A model generated the notes under the pieces. That model was not told the origin of the DNA and did no database searches. It was given only the letters and a program-made list of their open reading frames with translations. Both the position numbers and the translations under genes were made by a program. Positions 21,106 through 30,117 of a DNA stretch of 64,000 nt are shown piece after piece. This DNA comes from Planctomycetota bacterium. GTDB taxonomy: Bacteria > Planctomycetota > Phycisphaerae > WQYP01. Position 1 is the stretch's first letter, and each line of letters opens with the position of its first letter. The stretch is from contig JAJZDN010000009.1 of NCBI GenBank assembly GCA_021805985.1, forward strand, positions 27,825-91,824, given 5' to 3'.

Positions 21106-21870
21106 TTGTCCAGTTTAATTGTCATCCCCGCTCGCTATGATTCCACCCGACTGCCCGGCAAGCCCTTACTTCGGCAAACCGGGAAATATCTTATTGAGCA
21201 TGTCTACGAGCAGGCCTTGAAAACCAAACGCGCCTCGGCGGTGGTCGTGGCCACCGATGACCGGAGGATTGCGGACGCCGTGCGTGAATTTGAAGGGCAG
21301 GTTGTCTTAACTTCTGCAGATCATCAATCCGGAACCGATCGCATCGCTGAAGTTGCCGCCATGAAGGATTTTGCCCATTTTGACACCATCGTCAACGTCC
21401 AGGGGGATGAGCCGGAAATTGATCCAAATTTGATTGACGCCCTGATTCGCCTGTTGGAAAAGACGGACGTGCAAATGGCTACCGCGGCTGCTCCCTTTGA
21501 CAATGCCACGGAAATTGCGAATCCGGGTATCGTCAAAGTCGTCATCGATCAGCGCCGCTTCGCCATGTATTTTTCCCGCAGTGTGATTCCCCATGATCGT
21601 GACGGACAAACGGCAGGTGCCGGCGCGTTAATGCTCGCGGGATTGTATCGGAAGCATCTGGGCATTTACGCTTATCAGAAAAAATTTCTGCTGCAACTTG
21701 CCCTGTCCGAGCGGTGCGAACTGGAAAAGCTGGAAAAACTCGAACAATTGCGAGCGCTGTATCTGGGAGCCAAAATTATTGTCCATGACACGCCGCAGGC
21801 CCATCATGGCATTGATACACCGGAAGATTATGAAGCTTTTGTACGGCGGTACGCCGGCGAAGGGCCTTGA
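21106..21870 (+). CDS. kdsB: 3-deoxy-manno-octulosonate cytidylyltransferase
   Basis: Activates Kdo with CTP to CMP-Kdo for lipid A-core assembly, so the organism should make lipopolysaccharide. The 254-residue protein starts VIPARYDSTRLPGKPLL (residues 6-22, nucleotide-binding), has VNVQGDEPEID near 96 with the metal-binding Asp, and HHGIDTPEDYE near the C-terminus. The start is a TTG at 21106 with AGGAAAGG upstream. It is followed by pyrG, which makes the CTP the enzyme uses, 76 bases downstream on the same strand; a shared transcript is likely. Confidence 0.94.
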   Translation: MSSLIVIPARYDSTRLPGKPLLRQTGKYLIEHVYEQALKTKRASAVVVATDDRRIADAVREFEGQVVLTSADHQSGTDRIAEVAAMKDFAHFDTIVNVQGDEPEIDPNLIDALIRLLEKTDVQMATAAAPFDNATEIANPGIVKVVIDQRRFAMYFSRSVIPHDRDGQTAGAGALMLAGLYRKHLGIYAYQKKFLLQLALSERCELEKLEKLEQLRALYLGAKIIVHDTPQAHHGIDTPEDYEAFVRRYAGEGP

Positions 21871-21946
21871 GTTTTCTGGAATTTTTGCCACCAGATTTTC
21901 CCTAATGAGCATTATCGATTATCCTACTATTTTCATGAGGTCTGCG

Positions 21947-23731
21947 ATGAATAATGAAACCCAACCTGACCTGCTGGCCTCGGTGGGCCACGCCACACAG
22001 GATACTGAATTTTACACTCCCTTCCCCGAAGGCTATGAGAAAGGCCGCACCAAATATGTGGTGGTCCTTGGCACTGTGATGAGCGGACTGGGTAAAGGCA
22101 TTTTCAGTTCCAGCCTGGCCAAGATTCTTAAAGACAAGGGCCTGCGCGTCGCCCCCATTAAAATGGAAGGCTACCTGAACATTGACTCCGGCACGCTTAA
22201 TCCATTTCGGCATGGCGAGGTTTTCGTCCTTGATGACGGCATGGAAACGGACATGGATTTGGGCACCTATGAACGTATGCTCGATGAAAATCTGTCTCGC
22301 GCCAATTTCACCACCAGCGGGCAGATTTTTACGCGCATTCTCGAGCGCGAACGCCATGGTAAATATCTGGGCCGTGATGTGCAGATGATTCCCCATGTCA
22401 CCGGTGAGGTTAAAACGACCTTGCGCGAGCTGGCAATAAAATCCAAGGCCGATCTGGTATTTGTAGAAGTCGGCGGGACCGTGGGCGATTATGAAAACGG
22501 CTATTTTATTGAAGCAGTGCGTGAACTGGCATACGAAGAAGGCGAGGATTCCGTATGTGTGGTGGCGTTAACGTACATCATTGAACCACAATCACTGGGC
22601 GAGCAGAAATCCAAAGCAGCACAGCTTGGCCTGCGACAGGTCATGCAGACGGGCCTGCAGCCGGATATTATTGCGTGCCGCTGCCCGTCACCGGCAACGG
22701 AAAAAGTGCGGCAAAAAATCTCCATGTTCAGCAATGTGCCCATGCGTCGAGTATTTTCCATGCACGATCTGCCCAGCATTTATCTGGTGCCGGAAATGTT
22801 GCGGGAAGCCGGGATGGACCGCGAGGTTCTGACCCTTTTAAATCTTCATGAGCGCGTCAACCAGCGCATGGAAGATCAGGCCCGTCGCCGGTGGCAACAC
22901 TATGTCGATAAACTCCTTGAACCGACGGAAAAATCTGTCACCATTGCGCTGGCGGGAAAATACGCTGCCTTGCGCGATGCCTATGCCAGTATCGACAAGG
23001 CCCTGGAACATTGCGGCGTAAATCTCGGATGCAAAATTCATATTCAATGGCTGGACACCACGGAAATTAATTCTCGGAATGTCGCGGATATTCTGCGTGG
23101 ATGCCACGGTATCATCGTTCCTGGAGGATTTGGATCCCGCGGGACGGAAGGCAAAATTGAATGTGTCCGTTTCGCGCGGGAACGCCAGGTTCCCTATCTG
23201 GGAATTTGCCTGGGATTCCAGATGGCTGTGGTGGAATTCGCACGCAATGTCTGCAAACTTGAAGATGCCAACAGCACCGAATTTGAACCCAATTGTCGCC
23301 ATCCGGTCATTGATATTCTGCCGGAGCAGAAGAAAATTGAGGGCCTTGGCGGCAATATGCGCCTGGGTGGAAAAGATGTGATCCTGCAACCAGGCAGCGG
23401 CGTTTCAGCTCTCTACGGCAATGTAGATCAAATTCGCCTGCGCTTCCGCCACCGGTATGAAGTCGAACCGCGGTATATTGAAACGCTTACCAAGCACGGC
23501 CTGATTTTCAGCGGCCACGCCCCCCATCAACCCATCATGCAGATGCTGGAATTGCCACCGGACGTACACCCGTACTTTTACGCCACCCAAGCCCACCCCT
23601 GCCTGACCAGCCGCCCATTAACGCCAGATGCTATGTTTTTGGGACTAGTTAGCGCCGCCTTGCAGCGTGCCTACCCGCAACAGGAATTGCCCAGCGTCCA
23701 AAGCCAGACTGCTGTCGCCACCGCAAGGTAA
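21947..23731 (+). CDS. pyrG: CTP synthase, divergent, with altered glutaminase triad
   Basis: Makes CTP from UTP, ATP and glutamine. The 594-residue protein has the synthetase domain first (VMSGLGKGIFSSSLAK, residues near 44; HGEVFVLDDGMETDMDLG near 96; VEVGGTVGD near 182) and the class I glutaminase domain after about residue 330, with the nucleophile Cys in YLGICLGFQ. The canonical closing HPE is here HPC (AHPCLTSRP), so the triad Glu is Cys. The P-loop GTVMSGLGKG and KMEGYLNID also depart from the usual GGVVSxLGKG and KxDxYxNxD. ATG 21947 has GAGG seven bases upstream and was chosen over an upstream frame extension that overlaps kdsB. Confidence 0.9.
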   Translation: MNNETQPDLLASVGHATQDTEFYTPFPEGYEKGRTKYVVVLGTVMSGLGKGIFSSSLAKILKDKGLRVAPIKMEGYLNIDSGTLNPFRHGEVFVLDDGMETDMDLGTYERMLDENLSRANFTTSGQIFTRILERERHGKYLGRDVQMIPHVTGEVKTTLRELAIKSKADLVFVEVGGTVGDYENGYFIEAVRELAYEEGEDSVCVVALTYIIEPQSLGEQKSKAAQLGLRQVMQTGLQPDIIACRCPSPATEKVRQKISMFSNVPMRRVFSMHDLPSIYLVPEMLREAGMDREVLTLLNLHERVNQRMEDQARRRWQHYVDKLLEPTEKSVTIALAGKYAALRDAYASIDKALEHCGVNLGCKIHIQWLDTTEINSRNVADILRGCHGIIVPGGFGSRGTEGKIECVRFARERQVPYLGICLGFQMAVVEFARNVCKLEDANSTEFEPNCRHPVIDILPEQKKIEGLGGNMRLGGKDVILQPGSGVSALYGNVDQIRLRFRHRYEVEPRYIETLTKHGLIFSGHAPHQPIMQMLELPPDVHPYFYATQAHPCLTSRPLTPDAMFLGLVSAALQRAYPQQELPSVQSQTAVATAR

Positions 23732-23762
23732 TTATGCCCTATCTAGCCAGTGCACCGAGCAG

Positions 23763-23800
23763 CCCACAATTCTGCGGCTGCTGGATTGCTGAATTGTGGG
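23763..23800. terminator. possible bidirectional terminator hairpin between pyrG and pspA
   Basis: CCCACAATTC (23763-23772) pairs with GAATTGTGGG (23791-23800), a perfect 10-bp stem with an 18-base loop, in the gap between two convergent genes. There is no T run, so this is only a position-based suggestion. Confidence 0.35.
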
Positions 23801-23886
23801 TTGGCGAGACAGACCGCGCGCATCGGCCCGCCATTTTCCCCTTGCGCCCCACGAAGGGAAAATGTCGATGGAAACCTGTGCGCCCG

Positions 23887-24609
23887 TTATCCCGAAGGCA
23901 GTTGTTTGGTTTGACCAATTTCGCCCTTCAGGCGGGCCAAGTCGGCATCCACGCCAGAACTGGCTCGCAGAGCATCCAGATCGCGTTCCGTTTTTGTGCG
24001 GCCGTCAACACCGTCATTTAACACGCCGGCGTCGGTCAGCGACTCCATGGCATCGGCCCGCGACTGCATTTGATTGGTTTTGTCCTTGGCACGTTGCAGT
24101 GCATCGCCCACGTTGCCCAGTTGGCTGCCTATGCCAGCCAAGCTTTCATTCACAGTCACCTGTGCCTTCGCAGCATCATACTGGCTCTTCATCACTTCTT
24201 TTTGCGTGCGGAATTGGTCAATGCGGTCTTCAAGCTGCTTCTCATAAGTAATGAGTTTCTGGCTTTGCGCCGCGACGTGTTCACTGGCCTCTTTCAGCGT
24301 TACCGCCTTCTGATCCGCTGACTGCTTTTCCGTCAGCGCGGCTTTGGCCAGATCCTCTCGCCCGGCCTGCAAAGCCATGCGCGCATCATTTTCTGCCCGG
24401 TGGGAGTCGCTTTCTGCACCAAGCATTTGCCGCTCCAGTGTCTTTTGTTCGGTGACCACATCAGCCAGATGCCGCTTGGTCTCCTGCAGAGCACTCAACA
24501 TTTTTTCATACGATAAATCAAGGGCCTCATCAGGATTTTCCGCACTGTTCAAAAACTTGTTGACCTTGGCCTCAATAATTTCAGCGGCCCGGCGAAACAT
24601 GTTACTCAT
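23887..24609 (-). CDS. pspA: PspA/IM30 (Vipp1) family membrane-stress protein
   Basis: Peripheral inner-membrane protein that stabilises damaged membranes, an ESCRT-III relative. The 240-residue protein is almost entirely helical with long coiled coils: MFRRAAEIIEAKVNKFLN at the start (the amphipathic membrane-binding helix), ENPDEALDLSYEKM at about 25, then Gln/Glu/Lys-rich heptads to about 195. Length fits PspA (220-240). ATG 24609 has AGGAG seven bases upstream. It is the last gene of a minus-strand group after two YbjQ-domain genes, so a role in envelope stress is plausible for the whole operon. No pspF-like regulator is in view. Confidence 0.88.
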   Translation of the reverse strand: MSNMFRRAAEIIEAKVNKFLNSAENPDEALDLSYEKMLSALQETKRHLADVVTEQKTLERQMLGAESDSHRAENDARMALQAGREDLAKAALTEKQSADQKAVTLKEASEHVAAQSQKLITYEKQLEDRIDQFRTQKEVMKSQYDAAKAQVTVNESLAGIGSQLGNVGDALQRAKDKTNQMQSRADAMESLTDAGVLNDGVDGRTKTERDLDALRASSGVDADLARLKGEIGQTKQLPSG

Positions 24610-24650
24610 CGCAAAACTCCTGTGTCGACTGTTATTTTATCTCAACAATG

Positions 24651-25499
24651 TTAATCGTTTACTGGTATGACAATCTGGGGAGAGGCCGGTTCCGGAATCA
24701 GGGCCTTATCCTCAATAGGTTTAACAGCCGTGCCTACAGCAAAAAATTCAATCACGTGCGGTTGCCAGTTATGCGACCCTTCGTGCAATTGTACGCCCAC
24801 CACGCCATCGGCACCGGCTTCTTTCGCCTCATTTTGCATGCGTTCCATGGCCAGTTCACGGGCGTCATACATCGCCTGGGTAAATTGTGTAATTTCCACA
24901 TTCTGCCCCAGGTTACCCATGGATTTAAACACCCCCTGATGCGCGACATGGTACACACATGATCCCATCACCATCGCCAACGGACGGTGGCCCGCCCGAA
25001 GCAGCATCCAGAAATCCTGCCCGGAAAGATCCGAGGTAAACGGCATGCCTTTCGGCCCTTTAAAGCCGGGGTGGCCGGCACTGTGCGATATGGCGGTACC
25101 GATGGCCATGAACTCTAAAATATCGCTGTCCCATCCCAACCGTTTAACCTCCAGCCGCACGCCTACCACGCCGTCAGCCATGAGGGCCAATGCCTCCTGT
25201 TCCATGCGTGTCATGGCCAGTTCCCGCGCCTGATACATGGCCTGGGAGATCACATTTAATTCCTGATTTTGTCCCCATGAGCCATACTGAATTCCCACGT
25301 GATAGATACACGAGCCAACCACCAGCCCCAGAGGTTCAAAGCCGGCTTCGCGCACCATGAGAAATTCATTAACGGATAAATCCGAGGTAAATATGCCGCC
25401 ACTCTGGCCCGCTTCACGCAGCCCCTGCAAGCGCTCCAAGGCGTGTTTGGGAAGCCCGGCCAACGCCGGATTTACCTGTGTGCCTGCTTCGTCCGCCAT
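24651..25499 (-). CDS. tandem YbjQ (DUF74, heavy-metal-binding-domain) protein
   Basis: Two YbjQ-like domains in one 282-residue protein. The first spans about residues 36-150 (FTSDLSVNEFLMVREAGFEP, then MYQARELAMTRMEQEA and ADGVVGVRLEV), the second about 158-270 (FTSDLSGQDFWMLLRAGHRP, MYDARELAMERMQNEA, ADGVVGVQL). The family is annotated as putative heavy-metal binding but its biochemistry is unsettled, and no Cys/His metal cluster stands out here. No signal peptide. Its ATG (25499) abuts the TAA of the upstream homologue, indicating coupled translation. The neighbourhood with pspA suggests an envelope-associated role, which is inference. Confidence 0.75.
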   Translation of the reverse strand: MADEAGTQVNPALAGLPKHALERLQGLREAGQSGGIFTSDLSVNEFLMVREAGFEPLGLVVGSCIYHVGIQYGSWGQNQELNVISQAMYQARELAMTRMEQEALALMADGVVGVRLEVKRLGWDSDILEFMAIGTAISHSAGHPGFKGPKGMPFTSDLSGQDFWMLLRAGHRPLAMVMGSCVYHVAHQGVFKSMGNLGQNVEITQFTQAMYDARELAMERMQNEAKEAGADGVVGVQLHEGSHNWQPHVIEFFAVGTAVKPIEDKALIPEPASPQIVIPVND

Positions 25500-26411
25500 T
25501 TAGATAATCTCCTTTTCTGTAGGCATTACCGGTGTCATTTTTCCGTCGCTGACGCTGAATACGGGTTTTAATTTCAGTGATATGTGCCGCCCGGGTTCAT
25601 GCAGCACCGCCGTCCCGAAAGCAATATGCCGCCCCAGAAATCTCTGCCGCGGATCATTTTCCGCTGACTCGCCACGCAACAATTCCGAAAATTGCACCCG
25701 AGCCAGAACGCCCGTACCGATTCGCGCGGCATCGCTGGCCAGTTGGCCTATTGCCGCACGGCGAATATCGGTCATAAAATCGGATAACTCACGCAATTCC
25801 TGATTCCACCACGTGCCCTGCCCGGACGCATTTCTCGATGAATAATGCCAATTATAGTGCGCTCCAATCGCCAAACCTACCGGCAATATTCCTGATTCCA
25901 TTAACCGCGCAAACTCCAACGCCGAAACGGTCGCGATCACGGGCGTGCGCGGGGTTGCCAGCCCGGCAATACGCACTGCTGTACCCATCACGGCATAATC
26001 CATTTGATCGTCACCCGTGCCTTCCATGCGCGTCGCAGTCATCTTGACATCCACCACCGCGTTTGCACCCATGAGCGTCGCTTCTTGCTGCATACGGCCA
26101 ATGGCTGTATGCCAGCCGTCATAATGTCCGCGCGTCCAGGAATAGCCGTAATGGTACCAGCAATTTCCTGAAACCATTCCCAGTGGATGAATGCCGTGAG
26201 ATCTTTGCGCCAGCAAGGCCCCCACCGAACCTGTGGATATCCAAGGCAACTTCCCGGACCTGGTATCAGCGAGGCGTTGTTTGACAAAATCCGGCAAGGT
26301 CTGATTCGTTAGTGCCGTGTCCCACGCATAATTGCGAGCCTGCTGCTGGGCCTGATGCTGCCGCTGATCGGGATCGGAATTCTGTCCTAATATGCGGCCT
26401 AACAGTGACAT
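25500..26411 (-). CDS. diverged tandem YbjQ-like protein
   Basis: A 303-residue relative of the next gene downstream. Residues 1-60 are a Gln-rich, charged lead (QRQHQAQQQARNYAWD); two diverged YbjQ-like repeats follow, marked by WISTGSVGALLAQRSHGIHP with GANAVVDVKM, and by SALEFARLMESGILP with GTGVLARVQF. The paired use of HYGYSWTRGH-like aromatic loops differs from the neighbour. The ATG at 26411 has AAGGGA upstream. The stop codon directly adjoins the start of the next gene. Function unknown; the shared operon with another double-domain copy suggests that the two form a hetero-oligomer, which is speculation. Confidence 0.65.
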   Translation of the reverse strand: MSLLGRILGQNSDPDQRQHQAQQQARNYAWDTALTNQTLPDFVKQRLADTRSGKLPWISTGSVGALLAQRSHGIHPLGMVSGNCWYHYGYSWTRGHYDGWHTAIGRMQQEATLMGANAVVDVKMTATRMEGTGDDQMDYAVMGTAVRIAGLATPRTPVIATVSALEFARLMESGILPVGLAIGAHYNWHYSSRNASGQGTWWNQELRELSDFMTDIRRAAIGQLASDAARIGTGVLARVQFSELLRGESAENDPRQRFLGRHIAFGTAVLHEPGRHISLKLKPVFSVSDGKMTPVMPTEKEII

Positions 26412-26525
26412 GGCAGATCCCTTTTAACAGGAGCCGTGGCGGTTTTTGGTCTTTTTCAAACAATTCCAAGAAACTCTATAGTGGGATTTATAGCGACAAT
26501 CGCATCGGCTTGCAACACACTTTGT

Positions 26526-26912
26526 TTAATTCATCAAAAATTCATGCAAAATACTTTGCGCGCCGGCCATATGGGCGGACATGGCTCCAAGTTCCTTATT
26601 CAAGCTTGAAAGCCACTCCGGCAGTTGCAATTCTTCGTTTTTTAACACAATGCCCCGCACTTCATTACACCGACTTAATTGCAGACCATGGCCCGAATTA
26701 TCCAGCACAAATCGGTTGGCCCCCAGGTGAATCGTAATCCCCACCACGTGCTGCGTTTTTGCAAACAACGAATCCTTCTTCCGATGCACCTGCACCTGCC
26801 CCGGAAGAGATTGCTCCAACCGCGTGGCAAACGCTTCAAGAAATGCTTTAATATCGCGTTCCGCACGGCGCAGAAAAGCCGCATGAAGATCAAATGCTCC
26901 AACTTCTTCCAT
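26526..26912 (-). CDS. hypothetical protein, 128 aa, first gene of the YbjQ-pspA group
   Basis: Not recognised. A soluble-looking protein with an amphipathic helical start (HAAFLRRAERDIKAFLEAFA), a beta-rich centre (TQHVVGITIHLGANRFVLDN) and a helical end (LPEWLSSLNKELGAM). No signal or membrane segment. I chose ATG 26912, which follows GAGG; a GTG at 26924 is also in frame. It lies 114 bases upstream of the first YbjQ-like gene on the same strand, so it is probably part of the same unit. Confidence 0.55.
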   Translation of the reverse strand: MEEVGAFDLHAAFLRRAERDIKAFLEAFATRLEQSLPGQVQVHRKKDSLFAKTQHVVGITIHLGANRFVLDNSGHGLQLSRCNEVRGIVLKNEELQLPEWLSSLNKELGAMSAHMAGAQSILHEFLMN

Positions 26913-27039
26913 AAAGATTCGCACCTCGCAGTGAGTTTACACAATCCTCTGCTGATGAATTATAAGCGCATCGACGCGATCGCAACAACGGCACATTTGG
27001 TAGATTCAGTAATTTCAGTAGTTACAGGGCCTTGTCTAT

Positions 27040-28551
27040 TTATTTTTGCAGCATTTTATTTTCGTGCCGATGGTGCCAGTAGGCTTCAATTTGTTCCAGT
27101 GTTTTGCCTTTTGTTTCCGGCAGCACCAGCAGCACAAACAGGAAACTTATCAACGAACAGCCCGAATAAATGAAGTACGTGACGGTAAGCCCCACACTGT
27201 GTTTCAACATTGGAAACGTCTGGGCCACCACATAAATGGCGATCCACAAGGTTAATATCCCCACCGACGCGGCACGTCCGCGGATGCGGGCGGGGAATAT
27301 TTCAGAAATGATGATCCACGGCATCGGTCCCATGGCCATGGCAAAGGCCGCGATAAATGTCAGAATGCTGGTGATGAGAATCAGGACCTGCCCGTGACTG
27401 AAATGCACTACCATCGAATGCACCGCGTGGCCGTGGACCATCGTCGTTACTGATTCGCGATTGGCGAATGCAAAAATCAATCCTACCGATGCCAGCGCTA
27501 CAACCTGTATCGCCGTTCCAATCGCCAGCAGCAATTTGCGTCCAGCTTTATCGACAAAACCCACAGCTATAAACGTGAAGGCCAGATTGACCATTCCAAC
27601 CAAAGCGGTTGAGCCGAAGGCATTGGTCGTTTTCATTCCCGCCGCCTCAAATACGCGCGGAGCATAATAAATAATGGAATTGATGCCGCTGAATTGTGAA
27701 AATACCGCCAGGAATAGCGCGATCGTCAACGGCAGGCTGTAGCGCGGCGTGAATAATTCAGAAAATCGGCCCTCTTCCTGAGCAGCCATTTCTTTTACGG
27801 CTTTAATTTCCCGATCCGCCCCCGCGGAACCGATAAAGCCGGTGAGAATATGCCGCCCCCGCTGCTCCTGATTGTTAATCACCAGCCAGCGAGGACTTTC
27901 CGGTACCGCCAGAATCATCACTAGAAACAGCAACGCCGGTAATGTTTCCGATCCCAGCATCCAGCGCCAGCCCATGGTTTGATTCCAGTTCATACCCGCC
28001 AGATGATGGGCCGCATTGATATGATTTCCCGCGTTGAGAATAAAGTAATTCACCCAATACACCACGGCAATACCAATGACAATGCCCAACTGGAATAACG
28101 ATCCCAGCCGCCCGCGATGGCGCTCCGGGGAAATTTCCGCAATATACACCGGAGCAACCATGGAAGAAGCGCCAATCGCCACTCCGCCGATGATGCGGGC
28201 CAGCACCAGTTGCAGCAAGGATTGCGGGATGGCCGAAAGCACGCCGGATATCGCGAAGAGCACCGCACAGACAATTAATAACTTCTTGCGTCCGAACCGA
28301 TCCGCCAATGTCCCGGCAAACATGGCACCGGGCACCGCCCCCAATTCCAGACACGCGATTGCGAAACCCAATTGCGTGTTGCTTAAATGAAAATACGTTT
28401 GCAGATATCCCTGAATGCCCGACGCCACGCCGGTATCGTATCCGAACAGCAGCCCGGCCAAAGCGGCGGCTGCTACCGCAAAAACAATCGGCCCCATACC
28501 AGGCACCGACGCCGGCAAAGCACCATTTTCCATACCAGAAGTTTCACGCAT
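27040..28551 (-). CDS. sugar:proton symporter, MFS sugar porter (SP) family
   Basis: Imports a monosaccharide through the inner membrane. The 503-residue protein has twelve hydrophobic segments and the SP signatures: LLFGYDTGVASG in the first helix, DRFGRKKLL in loop 2-3, PVYIAEISPERHRG after helix 4-5, VPESPRWL before the central loop, FSQFSGINSIIYYAPRVFE in helix 7 and the closing PETKGKTLEQIE. It resembles XylE/GlcP-type porters; the sugar is not predictable but mannose or glucose would suit the locus. ATG 28551 has GGAG eight bases upstream. A longer frame reaching 28833 runs back across the repeat element at 28624-28995 and is not coding. It ends module A of the carbohydrate locus. Confidence 0.9.
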   Translation of the reverse strand: MRETSGMENGALPASVPGMGPIVFAVAAAALAGLLFGYDTGVASGIQGYLQTYFHLSNTQLGFAIACLELGAVPGAMFAGTLADRFGRKKLLIVCAVLFAISGVLSAIPQSLLQLVLARIIGGVAIGASSMVAPVYIAEISPERHRGRLGSLFQLGIVIGIAVVYWVNYFILNAGNHINAAHHLAGMNWNQTMGWRWMLGSETLPALLFLVMILAVPESPRWLVINNQEQRGRHILTGFIGSAGADREIKAVKEMAAQEEGRFSELFTPRYSLPLTIALFLAVFSQFSGINSIIYYAPRVFEAAGMKTTNAFGSTALVGMVNLAFTFIAVGFVDKAGRKLLLAIGTAIQVVALASVGLIFAFANRESVTTMVHGHAVHSMVVHFSHGQVLILITSILTFIAAFAMAMGPMPWIIISEIFPARIRGRAASVGILTLWIAIYVVAQTFPMLKHSVGLTVTYFIYSGCSLISFLFVLLVLPETKGKTLEQIEAYWHHRHENKMLQK

Positions 28552-28623
28552 TGAAATATCTCCATCAGTGAACGCATGGTTATCCGAACACTTAAATTCC
28601 CAGACCCTTATGTCACGACCACC

Positions 28624-28995
28624 AGGAGCCTGTCCGAGTAATGGCCGGGATTGCGATGGGGCTGAAATGTCCCGTATGCGCGGCGGAGGATCGAGCCGAC
28701 TCTTAATAATGAGTCTGCGAGATCCGACAACAAAGCAGACGGGGCATTTCAGGCCCACCCGCAGGGCGGTGTGCTTTTTGGCCCCCCTCTGCGGCGCGGC
28801 TCCTCGGAGTACCATCCGTGTCAGGTACGCCATCGTCGCCGTTTCTTGTGGAGCACCGGATGGTTAATCCGGTGGTTGATCCAGTGTCGCCAACACACCA
28901 CCGGGTTATCACCACGGTGCTCTATGACGCAACGATGTCCCGACAAGCCAAAAATCACGCCGTCGCAACCCGGCGATTACTCGGACAGGCTCCTA
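28624..28995. mobile_element. MITE-like element with terminal inverted repeats
   Basis: The left end AGGAGCCTGTCCGAGTAAT (from 28624) and the reverse complement of the right end (to 28995) match over about 32 bases with one mismatch and one indel. The interior of about 310 bp has no transposase. In the minus direction it holds a decayed open frame with GLKCPVC, reminiscent of a zinc-finger start. The right 98 bp (28898-28995) recur at 52731-52830 with about 80 percent identity. It fills most of the gap between the porter and the GH130 gene. Confidence 0.65.
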
Positions 28996-30117
28996 GGCGA
29001 CCGCCATGCCCACTACAGTATCCGCTCCACCATAAAAAAGAAACCATTTATCTTTAAACCAGGCCAACCCTTCAATGAAGGTGGTGCCTGCTTTGTATTG
29101 TCCTGTTTTTTCCCATGGTTCCTCGGGCCAGAAAAATGGCTCCGAGGGTCGATAAAGCAACTGAGCTGGATTATCACCGGAAAATAACGCCTGCCCTGCG
29201 GAATATTGCCGCGCCGGAATCTTTGGGCCGCGGCTTATTTTGCCATCGCTCATGCCATTAAAGAAAAACACGATGCCGGCTGGTGTCATCAGAGCCGGCG
29301 GCCCAGATTCCGTCAACCATGAATCAAAATGCCCCGGCTTATTTTTGGGCAGCACACACAAGGGCTTGCCCTCCGCATCTAAAACCGGGGTCCAGTGAAT
29401 TAAATCTTTCGAGTATGCCAGATAGGTTTGCCCCAGAGTATGCCAATACATCCAATAGCGGCCTCGGATTTTGGCAGCAAGAATATGAGATCCGACTTTC
29501 TGCGTAACAATCGCGCCGGATTTACACCACGTATTTGCAAAGCGCCCCTTATACGCTTCACGAAACACCGGCCCGTGATGTGTCCAATGCGTCAAATTCT
29601 TTGACGTTGCCACGCCCAACCGCGCCACCTTGCGATTCCACATGGTAAATGTGATCACAAAAGTTCCATCCGCCACCTGAACGATGCGCGGGTCCTCGCA
29701 ACCGCCCGGCCACTCATCTTTCTGCCACCGCCCCGAGTGGGGATACAGCACTGGATGCGGCAGTATTGTAAAATCAACACCATCAGAACTTTCCGCCAAG
29801 CCTACGCGGCTGGTATATCCGCCAATATCATCGCCGTGTTCTCCTTCCGCACGGAATAGCACATACAACTTATGATTCCACGCTATCGCCGCCGGGTTAA
29901 ACGCATGTGCAAATTCCCAATGTGAAAGACCATGCGTGTCAGGATCGGTAAACACCGAACTGGGATTGGGCCTGATAATCGGCTGGCCATCTGCCGGCCG
30001 CACAAAAGGCCCGATTCGCCAAGATCCAGACGCTGCGGCGGAATATCCCACGTGTTGTTCAAAAAGGGATCCTGCGCCGGCTGCCCCAACCAGCATCACA
30101 AATGTCCTTCGATTCAT
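28993..30117 (-). CDS. secreted GH130-like glycoside phosphorylase/hydrolase
   Basis: A 374-residue five-bladed propeller of the GH130 kind, a family of beta-mannoside phosphorylases and hydrolases. Residues 1-30 are a signal peptide with a twin-Arg look (NRRTFVMLVGAAGAG). Family marks are FNPAAIAWNHKLYVLFRAEG near 70, SRVGLAESSDGVDF near 103 and GGCEDPRIVQ near 138. ATG 30117 has GAGG nine bases upstream. The stop TAG (28993-28995) is formed by the terminal bases of the neighbouring repeat element, so the original C-terminus may have been replaced. Export suggests hydrolysis, not phosphorolysis, because free phosphate is scarce outside the cytoplasm; that is inference. Confidence 0.78.
   Translation of the reverse strand: MNRRTFVMLVGAAGAGSLFEQHVGYSAAASGSWRIGPFVRPADGQPIIRPNPSSVFTDPDTHGLSHWEFAHAFNPAAIAWNHKLYVLFRAEGEHGDDIGGYTSRVGLAESSDGVDFTILPHPVLYPHSGRWQKDEWPGGCEDPRIVQVADGTFVITFTMWNRKVARLGVATSKNLTHWTHHGPVFREAYKGRFANTWCKSGAIVTQKVGSHILAAKIRGRYWMYWHTLGQTYLAYSKDLIHWTPVLDAEGKPLCVLPKNKPGHFDSWLTESGPPALMTPAGIVFFFNGMSDGKISRGPKIPARQYSAGQALFSGDNPAQLLYRPSEPFFWPEEPWEKTGQYKAGTTFIEGLAWFKDKWFLFYGGADTVVGMAVA

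Noticed and set aside
21698..21946. Upstream extension of the pyrG frame
   Set aside because: It lies inside kdsB in another frame; ATG 21947 with GAGG is the likely start.
28552..28833. N-terminal extension of the sugar porter
   Set aside because: The extra 94 codons run across the repeat element and precede the normal N-terminus; ATG 28551 has a proper ribosome site.
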